Assembly (NCBI RefSeq): GCF_900091465.1
Contig: NZ_FMHV01000002.1
Location: forward strand, 3,658,001-3,722,000
Direction: 5' to 3'
Source of the DNA: Micromonospora rhizosphaerae
GTDB lineage: Bacteria > Actinomycetota > Actinomycetes > Mycobacteriales > Micromonosporaceae
DNA length: 64,000 nt
The position numbers and the translations under genes were made by a program. The notes under the pieces were generated by a model. It worked only from the letters and a program-made list of their open reading frames with translations, searched no databases and was not told where the DNA came from. Below, in pieces: positions 52,726 to 61,871 of this stretch (position 1 is the stretch's first letter; every line of letters begins with the position of its first letter).

Positions 52726-53952
52726 TCAGCCCTCGAGGGCGGCCGGGGGCATCGCCAGGGCGAGGGTCAGGGCGAGGACGGTGGCCGGGTCGTGCAGGCG
52801 GTCGCCGTACAGCTCCCGCAGCTTGCCCATCCGGTAGCGGACGGTCTGCGGATGCACGAAGAGTTCGGCCGCCACGTCGTCGCGCCGGCCCTGATGCAGC
52901 AGCCAGGAGCGCAGCGTCTCGGCGAGCCGGTGCGCGGTGGCCGGCGGTAGCGAAGCCAGCGGCTGCAGCGCCTGGGCGCGCAGGTCGGCCAGCCCCTCCG
53001 GGTCCATGCTGAGCACCAGCTCGGCGAGGTGCTGCTCGGTGTCCACCGGCGCATCGGCGTCCCGTCGGCCGAGCCCGAGCGCCAGCGCCCGGGTGGCCCG
53101 CTCGTAGGACCCGCCCACCCGGCTCCACGGGCGGGCCGGCCCGAGGACCGCCCGGTGTCCGTGCAGCACCCGGGCGAGTTGCCGCCGGCAGCCGCCGTGC
53201 ATGTCCGGCACCAGCAGCACCGCCATCTCCTCGGCGAGGTCGACCCCGGGCAGGTCCTCCCCGCTCTCGAGGGTGTGCGGGCTGAGCAGCGCCAGCACCG
53301 CGCGCAGGTTGCTGCGCGGCAGCAGGACGACGGTCAGCGTCTGCGGCGGTGGCCAGTCCGCCCGCTCGGCGCTGAGCCGCAGGGTGTCCTCCGGCTCGCC
53401 GGCGAGCAGCTGCTCGATGAGCCGTTCCAGGTAGCGGCGTCGGACCCGGCCGGCGCTGGCCAGCTCGTCGGCGTGCCCGGCCACGCTGGCGGCGGAGAGT
53501 TCGTCGATGTACGCGAACATCAGCTCGGCGAACTCGGCGACGGTCTCGGCGGCCAGCCCGGCCTGCACGGTGGTGGTGGAGACCTCCCGCCAGGCCACCC
53601 GGGCCCCGATCCGGTACGCGGCCAGCAGCGCGTCCATGCTCCGGCCGGAGCGCGCCTCCCCGCTGCCGAGCGCGTACGCGGCCTCCAGCGCCGGGGTGAG
53701 CGGCGTGCTCGGGTCGGAGGACTGGGCCTTCTCGATGAGCTGCAGAAACGTGCCGAGCGCGAGGCGCACCGCGTTCTCGATCTTCTCGCGCATCGCGCCG
53801 GTGAGCGCGCCGGAGTAGCCGGGCACCTCGGCGGTGATCGCGCTGACCGTCCGCTCCGCGACCACCGGGAGGCGGTCGCGCAGCCGGGTCGCCACCCGTT
53901 CGTCCAGTTCGAGCCGGGCGGCGCGGCGGGTCGTCCCGGACTGGTCCAACAT
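52726..53952 (-). CDS. PucR-type helix-turn-helix regulator
   Basis: 408 aa. Long helical sensor region (LELDERVATRLRDRLPVVAE, GYSGALTGAMREKIENAVRL, DALLAAYRIGARVAWREVST). The C-terminal PucR HTH is LRSWLLHQGRRDDVAAELFV with HPQTVRYRMGKLRELYGDRL. ATG at 53952 has GAGGAG 7 nt upstream. Divergent from the ferredoxin reductase and desaturase genes, so it likely controls membrane-lipid desaturation; the signal it senses is unknown. Confidence 0.85.
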   Translation of the reverse strand: MLDQSGTTRRAARLELDERVATRLRDRLPVVAERTVSAITAEVPGYSGALTGAMREKIENAVRLALGTFLQLIEKAQSSDPSTPLTPALEAAYALGSGEARSGRSMDALLAAYRIGARVAWREVSTTTVQAGLAAETVAEFAELMFAYIDELSAASVAGHADELASAGRVRRRYLERLIEQLLAGEPEDTLRLSAERADWPPPQTLTVVLLPRSNLRAVLALLSPHTLESGEDLPGVDLAEEMAVLLVPDMHGGCRRQLARVLHGHRAVLGPARPWSRVGGSYERATRALALGLGRRDADAPVDTEQHLAELVLSMDPEGLADLRAQALQPLASLPPATAHRLAETLRSWLLHQGRRDDVAAELFVHPQTVRYRMGKLRELYGDRLHDPATVLALTLALAMPPAALEG

Positions 53953-54020
53953 CGTTGTTCTCCTCGAACAAAAACCTGCGGCTGATTCACCTTTGCCGGT
54001 CAAGATGTTATGCGATCAGG

Positions 54021-54035
54021 TGACCACCCTGGTCA
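54021..54035. promoter_or_regulatory. Candidate operator in the PucR/ferredoxin reductase spacer
   Basis: TGACCA-CCC-TGGTCA inverted repeat, ending 1 nt before the ATG of the reductase. A repressor here would block initiation directly. Position suggests PucR control, but the binding site of this family is not known from the sequence. Confidence 0.4.
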
Positions 54036-54036
54036 T

Positions 54037-55125
54037 ATGACCGCAACTGTCCCGCGTCCTCCGAAGGTCTCCTTCCGGGACAGGCTGCTGCGCCTGGCCG
54101 AGACGGTCACCACCCCGCTGCTGCCCGGGGACTACCTCGATCTCGTCGCGCCGCTGCGCGCGGGGGCCGCCCTACGCGGCCGGGTCGTCGCCGTACGGCC
54201 GGAGACCCGCGACGCGGCGACCGTGGTCATCCAGCCCGGGCGCGGGTGGCGGGGGCATACCCCGGGGCAGTACGTGCGCCTCGGCGTGGACGTCGACGGG
54301 GTGCGGCAGTGGCGCGCGTACTCCGTCACCTCGGTCCCCGGCGCCGCGGACGGCCGGATCACGGTGACGGCCAAGGCGATCCCGGACGGCAAGGTCAGCA
54401 ACCACCTGGTCCGCCGGGTCCGACCCGGGACGATCGTCCAGCTCGACCAGGCCCAGGGAGACTTCGTCCTGCCGGACGCCACCCCCGAGCGGGTGCTCTT
54501 CCTCACCGCGGGCAGCGGCATCACCCCGGTCATGGCGATGCTGCGCGCGGGCCTGCACACCCGGGCCGACGTGGTGCTGGTGCACTCCGCGCCCGCCCGG
54601 GACGACGTCATCTTCGGCACGGAGCTGCGGACGCTCGCCGCGACCGGTGGGTTGCGGCTGGTCGAGCGGCACACCGAGACCGACGGGCTGCTAGGGGTGC
54701 ACGAGCTCGACGACCTGGTGCCCGACCACCTCGACCGGGAGACCTGGGCCTGCGGGCCGGTCGGCATGCTCGACGCGGTCGAGGCGCACTGGGCCTCCCG
54801 GGGGCGCGCCGACCGGTTGCACACCGAGCGGTTCCGGCCGACCGTGATCTCGCCCGGGGAAGGCGGCACGGTGACGTTCACCGGTTCCGGGGTGACCGTC
54901 GATGCCGACGGCGCGACCCCGATCCTCGACGCGGGCGAGAACGCCGGCGTGCTGATGCCCTCCGGCTGCCGGATGGGGATCTGCTTCGGCTGTGTCGTCC
55001 CGCTGCGCCAGGGCGCCGTCCGGGACCTGCGCAACGGCGACCTCACCACCGCCGTCCCCGGCGACGGCGTACTCATCCAGACCTGCGTGTCGGCGGCGGC
55101 CGGTACCTGCGACATCGAACTCTGA
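54037..55125 (+). CDS. Ferredoxin reductase-like oxidoreductase (FAD, NAD, C-terminal [2Fe-2S])
   Basis: 362 aa. FAD domain: WRGHTPGQYVRLGVDVDGVR, QWRAYSVTSVPGAADGRITV. NAD domain: VLFLTAGSGITPVMAMLRAG, DVVLVHSAPARDDVIFGTEL. C-terminal plant-type ferredoxin: LMPSGCRMGICFGCVVPLRQ with the last cysteine in GVLIQTCVSAAAGTCDIE. This is the layout of mycobacterial Rv3230c, which feeds electrons to the DesA3 desaturase. The desaturase gene begins 13 bp downstream. ATG at 54037. Confidence 0.88.
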   Translation: MTATVPRPPKVSFRDRLLRLAETVTTPLLPGDYLDLVAPLRAGAALRGRVVAVRPETRDAATVVIQPGRGWRGHTPGQYVRLGVDVDGVRQWRAYSVTSVPGAADGRITVTAKAIPDGKVSNHLVRRVRPGTIVQLDQAQGDFVLPDATPERVLFLTAGSGITPVMAMLRAGLHTRADVVLVHSAPARDDVIFGTELRTLAATGGLRLVERHTETDGLLGVHELDDLVPDHLDRETWACGPVGMLDAVEAHWASRGRADRLHTERFRPTVISPGEGGTVTFTGSGVTVDADGATPILDAGENAGVLMPSGCRMGICFGCVVPLRQGAVRDLRNGDLTTAVPGDGVLIQTCVSAAAGTCDIEL

Positions 55126-55138
55126 CAGGAGGCCGGAC

Positions 55139-56278
55139 GTGACCGTGATCCAGAAGAAGGCCGTCAATCCGATCGCCCACCTCAGCGCCGAGGACATCGA
55201 GATCATCGGTAAGGAGCTGGACGCCATCCGGGACCGGGTGATCGCCGACCGGGGGGAGCGGGACGCCCGCTACATCCGCAAGGTGATCAAGACCCATCGG
55301 ACGCTGGAGCTGAGCAGCCGCGCGGTGCTGCTCTTCTCGTTCTTCCCGCCGGCCTGGATCGTGGGCACCGCCGGCCTCGCGGTGGCGAAGATTCTGGACA
55401 ACATGGAGATCGGTCACAACGTCCTGCACGGGCAGTGGGACTGGATGCGCGACCCGAAGATCCACTCCACCACCTGGGACTGGGACCACGTCTCCCCGCC
55501 CGACCAGTGGCAGCACTCGCACAACCAGCTGCACCACCGGTACACAAACGTGGTCGGCAAGGACAACGACCTCGGGTACGGGATCATGCGCGTCGACGAG
55601 GACCAGCCCTGGCACCCGGTCCACCTCGGCCAGCCGCTGTGGAACCTGATCAACGCCTGCTTCTTCCAGTACGGCATCGCCGCGTACGACCTGGAGCTGG
55701 GCCACAACCTGCGCGAGGGCCGGCACAAGACCCCGGAGTTCCGGGCCCGCGCCCGGGCGGTCGGCCGCAAGATCCGTCGTCAGGTTCTCAAGGACTACCT
55801 CGTCCACCCGCTGCTGTCCGGCCCGTCGTTCCTCAGCACCCTGGCCGCCACCTTCACCGCGAACCTGATCCGGAACCTGTGGAGCCACTCCGTGATCATG
55901 TGCGGGCACTTCCCGAACGGCGTGGAGACCTTCGAGAAGCAGTCCATCGAGGGCGAAACTAAGGGCGAGTGGTACCTGCGGCAGATGCTCGGGTCGGCCA
56001 ACATCAGCGGCAGCAAGCTGATGCACATCATGACCGGCAACCTGTCCTTCCAGATCGAGCACCACCTCTTCCCCGACCTGCCGAGCAACCGCTACCAGGA
56101 GATCGCCCCGCAGGTCCGCGCGCTCTTCGACCGGTACGGGCTGAAGTACACCACCGGTCCGCTGCCCAAGCAGGTCGCCTCCGCCTGGTGGAAGGTCATC
56201 CGGCTCTCCCTGCCGAACCGCCGCCGCAAGGGCGCCGAGCCGGTCGCGCCGGCGCTGGTCTCCTCCAGCCCGGCCTGA
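55139..56278 (+). CDS. Membrane acyl-CoA/fatty acid desaturase (DesA3-like)
   Basis: 379 aa. Histidine boxes: NMEIGHNVLHGQWDWMRDPK (HxxxH), WQHSHNQLHHRYTNVVGKDN (HxxHH) and GNLSFQIEHHLFPDLPSNRY (HxxHH-like). Hydrophobic spans lie around residues 60-85 and 170-190. Introduces a cis double bond, probably at C9 of acyl-CoA, as DesA3 does. GTG at 55139 has AGGAGG 6 nt upstream. Electron donor is the upstream reductase. Confidence 0.88.
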   Translation: MTVIQKKAVNPIAHLSAEDIEIIGKELDAIRDRVIADRGERDARYIRKVIKTHRTLELSSRAVLLFSFFPPAWIVGTAGLAVAKILDNMEIGHNVLHGQWDWMRDPKIHSTTWDWDHVSPPDQWQHSHNQLHHRYTNVVGKDNDLGYGIMRVDEDQPWHPVHLGQPLWNLINACFFQYGIAAYDLELGHNLREGRHKTPEFRARARAVGRKIRRQVLKDYLVHPLLSGPSFLSTLAATFTANLIRNLWSHSVIMCGHFPNGVETFEKQSIEGETKGEWYLRQMLGSANISGSKLMHIMTGNLSFQIEHHLFPDLPSNRYQEIAPQVRALFDRYGLKYTTGPLPKQVASAWWKVIRLSLPNRRRKGAEPVAPALVSSSPA

Positions 56279-56449
56279 CCCGCGTCAGCGGCCGTGCCGG
56301 CGGACCGCGTCCCGGCCCGGATGGACGGCGAGGGTCGGTCCAGGCCCGGGCGCCATCCCGACCGGGGCTCGGCCGGCGACTGGTGGCAGGTCTCGGGGGT
56401 GGCTGGCAGACTTCGGGGAGGTCACCGCCGTACCGAGGGACGTGGTCGC

Positions 56450-57901
56450 ATGACGGGGTACGACCTCCGACCGGGCACCGACAGCTTCGACCTGTTCGGC
56501 GCCCGGGTCACGCTCGTCGACGCCGCCGGGTTGCTCGCCGCCGCCGGCGCCGGCCCGGTCGAGCTGCTCACCGACGCCACCTTCCCCGCGCCCGTCCGCG
56601 AGGCGCGGCTGACGGTGCGCGGCGAGGACGGCACGCACCGGTTCGACGCCGAGATTCGTACCGCCGCGGGCCGCAGCATCGGCCTGCTCGCTCTCGGCGT
56701 CGCCGGCCCGGCCGGCATTCTGCTCGCCCGCCGCCTCGCCACCGCCGATCCGACCGCCAACGGCGTGCTCGCCGAGGCGTCCCGCCGGCTCGGGCTCCGT
56801 TCGGCCGGCGCCACCGCGCTCGCCGACGACCCGGCCGGCGGCGAGGTGCTGCGCGAGGCCGAGGAGCGCGGCCTGCACCCCGAGCTGACGTACGACGAGA
56901 CGCCCGACGGCGGCCGGTCGGTGACCCTGCGCGCGGCGGTGTCGAGCGACGAGGCCAGCCCCGCCCATCTGCGGACCGTGGTCGGCCTGGTGCTGCACCT
57001 GGTCAGGGCGCTCGCCGGCGATGGCGCGCTGCGCGGGCGGTCGTACCTGGTGGGCCGGCGGCCGGAGCCGGCGGCGGCCGCGGCGGTACCGCGCAGCGAG
57101 GCGGTGACCCTGGACCAGGTGGGCGGGCTGGCCGAGGTGGTCGCCCGGTTCCGGGAGATCGCGGTGTCGTTCCGCCACCCGCAGGTGATGGCCCGCTGGG
57201 GCGCCCGCCGGCCGCAGGGCATCCTCATGTACGGCCCGCCCGGCACCGGCAAGACCATGCTGGCCCGTGCCCTGGCCAACGAGATCGGCGCGGACTTCCG
57301 GGAGATCCGCACCCCGGAGATCCTCGACAAGTATCTCGGCGGCTCCGAGCGCAACATCAAGCAGATCTTCCGCGAGGCCCGCCGCTACCGGCAGCCCACC
57401 GTGATGCTCTTCGACGAGTTCGACAGCATCATCAGCTACGCCGGGGCCGGCGGAGACGCCGCCAGCCAGGCGGTCAACGCGGTCGCGGGCATCTTCAAGC
57501 AGGAGATGAACACGCTCTTCGAGGAGAACCCGGACGTCATCGTGGTGGCCACCACCAACTTCCCGCAGCGGGTCGACGCCTCGCTGGTCCGGTCCGGACG
57601 GTTCGACATCAAGCTCGCCATCCCTGCCCCCGACGAGTCCGGCCGGGCCGAGATCATCACGAAGATGATCCGGGAGCTGATCCAGCGGCACGAGCGACCG
57701 GGCTTCCGGATGTTCGCCGCCGACGTGGACCCGGCCGAGCTGGCCGCGCTCACCCCCGGCCTGACCGGCGCGGACCTGCGCGAGGTGCTGCGCCGGGTGC
57801 AGCTCGCCAAGGCGATGCGGGAGGCGACCGAGGGTGCGCCGGCCGGCCCGATCAGCCAGGATGACCTGCGAGAGGCCGTCGCCGGGCTGCGCCGAGGCTG
57901 A
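56450..57901 (+). CDS. AAA+ ATPase (FtsH/p97-like) with uncharacterised N-domain
   Basis: 483 aa. Residues ~1-200 have no known domain (VELLTDATFPAPVREARLTV, GLLALGVAGPAGILLARRLA, EVLREAEERGLHPELTYDET). The AAA core follows: LDQVGGLAEVVARFREIAVS, Walker A ILMYGPPGTGKTMLARALAN, Walker B QPTVMLFDEFDSIISYAGAG, sensor/arginine-finger region NFPQRVDASLVRSGRFDIKL. No protease domain or membrane segment follows, so it is likely a chaperone or segregase-like ATPase. ATG at 56450. 171 bp after the desaturase and just before the acyl-CoA dehydrogenase; co-transcription with the latter is likely. Confidence 0.82.
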   Translation: MTGYDLRPGTDSFDLFGARVTLVDAAGLLAAAGAGPVELLTDATFPAPVREARLTVRGEDGTHRFDAEIRTAAGRSIGLLALGVAGPAGILLARRLATADPTANGVLAEASRRLGLRSAGATALADDPAGGEVLREAEERGLHPELTYDETPDGGRSVTLRAAVSSDEASPAHLRTVVGLVLHLVRALAGDGALRGRSYLVGRRPEPAAAAAVPRSEAVTLDQVGGLAEVVARFREIAVSFRHPQVMARWGARRPQGILMYGPPGTGKTMLARALANEIGADFREIRTPEILDKYLGGSERNIKQIFREARRYRQPTVMLFDEFDSIISYAGAGGDAASQAVNAVAGIFKQEMNTLFEENPDVIVVATTNFPQRVDASLVRSGRFDIKLAIPAPDESGRAEIITKMIRELIQRHERPGFRMFAADVDPAELAALTPGLTGADLREVLRRVQLAKAMREATEGAPAGPISQDDLREAVAGLRRG

Positions 57902-57924
57902 GCCGGCGCGACGGAGGGAGAGCC

Positions 57925-59742
57925 GTGTCGCCGTCCACCCTGTTGTCCCGCCGCGACCTGGCGTTCCTGCTCTACGACTGGCTCGACGTGCCCCGGCTGA
58001 CCGAGCGGCCCCGCTACGCCGAGCACTCGCGGGAGACGTTCGACGCCGTGCTGGACCTCTCCGCCCGGGTGGCTGCCGAGCACTTCGCCCCCCACAACAA
58101 GGCCGCGGACGCCGCCGAACCCACCTTCGACGGCCAGCGCGTGCACACCATCCCGCAGGTCAAGGCGGCCCTCGACGTCTTCGCGCAGACCGGGCTGCTG
58201 GCCGCCGGCATGGACGAGTCGGTCGGCGGGATGCAGCTGCCGCACGTGGTCGCGGCGGCCTGCTTCGCCTGGTTCCAGGCGGCCAACATCGGCACGTCGG
58301 CGTACCCCTTCCTCACCCTCGGCAACGCCAACCTGCTGCTGACCCACGGCAGCGCCGAGCAGATCGACACCTGGGTCCGCCCGATGGTCGAGGGGCGGTT
58401 CTTCGGCACCATGTGCCTCTCCGAGCCGCAGGCCGGCAGCTCGCTGGCGGACATCACCACCCGCGCCGAGCCGCAGGACGACGGGACGTACCGGCTGGTC
58501 GGCACCAAGATGTGGATCTCCGGGGGCGACCACGAGCTGGCCGAGAACATCGTCCACCTGGTGCTGGCCCGGATCCCCGGTGGCCCGCCCGGGGTCAAGG
58601 GCATCTCGCTGTTCATCGTGCCCAAGGTGCTGCTCGACGCCGACGGCGCCATGGGCCCGCGCAACGACGTGGTGCTGGTCGGCCTAAACCACAAGATGGG
58701 GTACCGGGGCACCACCAACACGCTGCTGAACTTCGGCGAGGGGGCGCACCAGCCGTACGGGCGGCCCGGGGCGGTCGGCTACCTGGTCGGGGAGCCGCAC
58801 CAGGGGTTGGCGCAGATGTTCCACATGATGAACGAGGCGCGGATCGGCGTCGGCGCCGGCGCCACCGCCCTCGGCTACACCGGCTACCTCAAGTCGCTGC
58901 AGTATGCCCGCCAGCGCCCGCAGGGGCGGCCGGTCGCCGACAAGGACCCGAGCGCGCCGCAGGTCCCGATCGTCGCGCACGCCGACGTCCGCCGCATGCT
59001 GCTGGCCCAGAAGAGCTACGTGGAGGGCGCGCTCGCCCTCATCCTCTACTGTGGCCGGCTGTTGGACGAGGAGAAGACCGCCCCCGCCGAGGCCGACCGG
59101 ACCCGCGCCCACCTGCTGCTGGACCTGCTCACCCCGATCGCCAAGAGCTGGCCGTCGCAGTGGTGCCTGGCCGCCAACGACCTGGCCATCCAGGTGCACG
59201 GCGGGTACGGCTACACCCGGGACTACGACGTCGAGCAGCACTGGCGGGACAACCGGCTCAATCCGATCCACGAGGGCACCCACGGCATCCAGGCGCTCGA
59301 CCTGCTCGGCCGGAAGGTGACCAGGCAGGGCGGCGCGGGGCTGGCGCTGCTGCTGGAGACGATCGGCGCGACGGTCGCCCGGGCCCGGAAGTCCGAGGGG
59401 GAGGCCGCAGAGCTGGCCGTCCAGCTCGGCGCGGCGCTCGACCGGGTCGGCGCGGTGACCCGGCGGCTGTGGGGCACCGGCGATCCGGAGCTGGCGCTGG
59501 CCAACGCCAGCGTCTACCTGGAGGCGGTCGGGCACGTGGTGATCGCCTGGATGTGGCTGGAGCAGCTGCTCGCCGTCGAGGCGGCCGGCTCGCCGGACGG
59601 GCCGGAGGGCGACTTCCTCGCCGGCAAGCGGCAGGCCGCCCGGTACTTCTTCCGCTACGAGCTGCCCCGCACCGGGCCGCAGTTCGACCTCCTGTCCGGC
59701 CTGGACCGGACCATTCTGGACATGCGCGAGACCTGGTTCTGA
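57925..59742 (+). CDS. Acyl-CoA dehydrogenase (long form, FadE5/AidB-like)
   Basis: 605 aa. Long-form ACAD: FFGTMCLSEPQAGSSLADIT (FAD/substrate motif), YRLVGTKMWISGGDHELAEN, LAQMFHMMNEARIGVGAGAT and the catalytic-base region NPIHEGTHGIQALDLLGRKV. Oxidises an acyl-CoA at the alpha-beta bond and passes electrons to ETF. GTG at 57925, 23 bp after the AAA gene, with GGAGGGAG upstream. With the desaturase nearby it suggests fatty acid remodelling. Confidence 0.87.
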   Translation: MSPSTLLSRRDLAFLLYDWLDVPRLTERPRYAEHSRETFDAVLDLSARVAAEHFAPHNKAADAAEPTFDGQRVHTIPQVKAALDVFAQTGLLAAGMDESVGGMQLPHVVAAACFAWFQAANIGTSAYPFLTLGNANLLLTHGSAEQIDTWVRPMVEGRFFGTMCLSEPQAGSSLADITTRAEPQDDGTYRLVGTKMWISGGDHELAENIVHLVLARIPGGPPGVKGISLFIVPKVLLDADGAMGPRNDVVLVGLNHKMGYRGTTNTLLNFGEGAHQPYGRPGAVGYLVGEPHQGLAQMFHMMNEARIGVGAGATALGYTGYLKSLQYARQRPQGRPVADKDPSAPQVPIVAHADVRRMLLAQKSYVEGALALILYCGRLLDEEKTAPAEADRTRAHLLLDLLTPIAKSWPSQWCLAANDLAIQVHGGYGYTRDYDVEQHWRDNRLNPIHEGTHGIQALDLLGRKVTRQGGAGLALLLETIGATVARARKSEGEAAELAVQLGAALDRVGAVTRRLWGTGDPELALANASVYLEAVGHVVIAWMWLEQLLAVEAAGSPDGPEGDFLAGKRQAARYFFRYELPRTGPQFDLLSGLDRTILDMRETWF

Positions 59743-60102
59743 CCGTCTTGCCGGTCGATGCTCCTGCCCGGGGAGAGCGTGCGGCGATCCTACACTTCGG
59801 CGGATGTAGATGGCGGCTTTCAGCGGCCAGCAGGTTGCCGATGGGTGGACCGGCCCGTGGAGCTGATCCGGGCACAACTCCGGCGGCTGCGGCTCCGCCG
59901 AGCTATCGCTGGTCCCGGCGGGCGGGTGAGGAACTGGCGGACCTGGCTCCGATCAGGACTTTCATGGGCTTCCGTGCCTCGCTGGGCTACACCAAGGCGG
60001 CGGAGCGTGCTGAGGCTGCCGCGCGAGTACCGTCGGACTGTGGCGGCCCGCCGGAGTAGCGGCCGGCGGCCCGCCGCCCAGACCGCTACCTGGGAGACGA
60101 CG
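59743..60102. other. 360 bp without a recognisable gene
   Basis: The plus strand carries open but not protein-like frames. The promoter of the XRE regulator should be here; CCTACACTTCGG near 59788 and an A/T-poor spacer give no clear -10. Confidence 0.4.
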
Positions 60103-61299
60103 ATGACCGACCCCACGGCCTTTGGTGCCCGCCTCCGCGCCCACCGCGAACGTGCAGGGAAAACGCGTCCAGTTCTCGGCGGACTCGTCGGCCGTAGCGC
60201 CGAATGGGTCAAAGCCCTGGAGAATGGCCGGCTCCCCCCACCCCGCCTGCCCATGCTGCTTCGCCTGGCCGAGGTGCTCGACATCTCCGACCTGGCGGAC
60301 CTGACCGGCGACCAGTCCCTGCCGGTGGCATCGGTGACCCGCGCCGGCCACCCCGACGTCGACAACGTCGCCGCCGCCATGCAGCGCACTGCCGTGCCGG
60401 TAGGCGATCCGACGCCGGTCGACGTGCTGCGCGGCCTGGTCGACCAGGCGTGGACACTGTGGCACCGATCGACCGCCGAGCGTTCGGCGGTCGCCGCGGT
60501 GCTTCCCGGGCTGCTGGCGTACGGGCAACGCAGCGCCCGCCAGCTGGACGGCCTGGCCCGTCGGCAGGCGCTCGTCGAGCTGGCGCGCGTCTATCACCTA
60601 GCGCAGTTGTACCTGGCCCACCAGCCGTATCCCGAGTTGGTGTGGCTCGCCGCCGACCGGGCGATGCTCGCCGCCAAGGACGCCGACGACCCCGCTGCGA
60701 TCGCCGTAGCCGCCTGGTACTACGCCCACGTCTACCGTGGCGCGAACCAGGTCGACGCCGCCGAGCAGGTGCTCGTCGACGCCGCCGGCCTGGTTGACCC
60801 GGCTGCCAGTGGTGAACAGTTGGCGCGGTGGGGGCAGGCGCAGCTCGGCATCGCGCTCGGGCACAGCAAGGCCGGGCGGGCCGGAAAGGCATGGCGCGCG
60901 TGGGACGCCGCCGACGGGGCCGCGAGCCGGCTCGGCAGCGGGTACGCCCACCCCTGGCTGATGTTCGGGCCGGCCGCCTGCGCGGCGTACGCGGTCACCA
61001 TCGAGACGGACCTGTGTCGAGCTGGTGAGGCCGTCCGTCGGGCCGACACGGCGGACTACCGAGCGCTGCCGTCGCACACCCGTCGGGCTGCCGCCCTGAT
61101 CGAGGCCGCTCGGGCGCACCTGCTGCATCGAGGCGAGGTCGCGGCGATGCACCTGCTCGGCCGGGCGCTGCGAGAGAGCGTGGATACGGTGCGGCACCAT
61201 CCGTACGCCCGTACGGTCGCCCTGGAGCTGTCGAACCGGCCGGGCACGGTCGGGGAGGACGCGCGGGAGTTGGCTCTCGCGATTGGAGTGACGGGGTAG
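60103..61299 (+). CDS. XRE-family regulator with TPR-like C-terminal region
   Basis: 398 aa. N-terminal HTH: FGARLRAHRERAGKTRPVLG, GLVGRSAEWVKALENGRLPP and LPMLLRLAEVLDISDLADLT. The long helical C-terminal part (VELARVYHLAQLYLAHQPYP, AAKDADDPAAIAVAAWYYAH, RAWDAADGAASRLGSGYAHP) is TPR-like, as in actinobacterial XRE regulators that control a following set of small ORFs. ATG at 60103, with GGGAG upstream. The three small ORFs at 61456-62126 follow in the same direction. Confidence 0.85.
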   Translation: MTDPTAFGARLRAHRERAGKTRPVLGGLVGRSAEWVKALENGRLPPPRLPMLLRLAEVLDISDLADLTGDQSLPVASVTRAGHPDVDNVAAAMQRTAVPVGDPTPVDVLRGLVDQAWTLWHRSTAERSAVAAVLPGLLAYGQRSARQLDGLARRQALVELARVYHLAQLYLAHQPYPELVWLAADRAMLAAKDADDPAAIAVAAWYYAHVYRGANQVDAAEQVLVDAAGLVDPAASGEQLARWGQAQLGIALGHSKAGRAGKAWRAWDAADGAASRLGSGYAHPWLMFGPAACAAYAVTIETDLCRAGEAVRRADTADYRALPSHTRRAAALIEAARAHLLHRGEVAAMHLLGRALRESVDTVRHHPYARTVALELSNRPGTVGEDARELALAIGVTG

Positions 61300-61455
61300 C
61301 GCTCCCTCGGGTACAAACTCTCCCCGCCGCCGCTGGTGACCGCTCGTAGCGTCCGGGTCACTGGCGGCTGCGCGGTTCTTTCAAGGCCCGACTCACGATA
61401 GGGCCTGACAAGACCCCGCCGCCGCCTCCCGAGGCTCGACGAGGAGGCGGAACCT

Positions 61456-61701
61456 GTGGCGATCTGGTCCGAGCTGTGCAAGCTGGTGCGGTGGCTGCTC
61501 CGGCGGCCGGAGCCGCCGCCACCGTCGGGCACCGGGCAGCGGTACCAGACGACCGAACAGGCGGAGGCGCAGCGGCGGCTGCTCGACCAAGCGAAGCGGT
61601 TGCGCGAAACGCAGTGGTACTGCGAGCCGACGCAGATAGTGCCGACGGTGCCGATGACGCTGGGCCAGCGCACCGGCTACGGGACGAGGGGTCACCGGTG
61701 A
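61456..61701 (+). CDS. Small hypothetical protein downstream of the XRE regulator
   Basis: 81 aa: AIWSELCKLVRWLLRRPEPP, then GTGQRYQTTEQAEAQRRLLD, a QAKRLRETQWYCEPTQIVPT end. Helix-rich and basic. GTG start at 61456. Its stop overlaps the next start (GTGA), so the three small ORFs are translationally coupled. Confidence 0.6.
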   Translation: MAIWSELCKLVRWLLRRPEPPPPSGTGQRYQTTEQAEAQRRLLDQAKRLRETQWYCEPTQIVPTVPMTLGQRTGYGTRGHR

Positions 61702-61871
61702 GCCGAGTGGGGGCCCGCCGTCATGGCATGTCGGCTCCAGGCGGGCAGCGCGTCTCGTACGACGAGTACCTGTTCGCGGCCGCCCTGACCCTCGCCCGAC
61801 GACACCTGCCGGTGGCGACCAGCCGGCAGGCTCGAACGATCACGGCCCGGTTCCTTGAGAGTGTTCGGTGA
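61698..61871 (+). CDS. Very small hypothetical protein of the XRE-associated set
   Basis: 57 aa from GTG at 61698: SRVGARRHGMSAPGGQRVSY, DEYLFAAALTLARRHLPVAT. Overlaps both neighbours by 4 bp. No known domain. Typical of the short ORFs coupled to XRE regulators in Micromonosporaceae. Confidence 0.55.
   Translation: MSRVGARRHGMSAPGGQRVSYDEYLFAAALTLARRHLPVATSRQARTITARFLESVR

Noticed and set aside
55969..60059. Plus-strand frames of 631 and 741 codons over the AAA and acyl-CoA dehydrogenase genes
   Set aside because: They are +1/+2 shadows of genes with complete motifs in the annotated frames.
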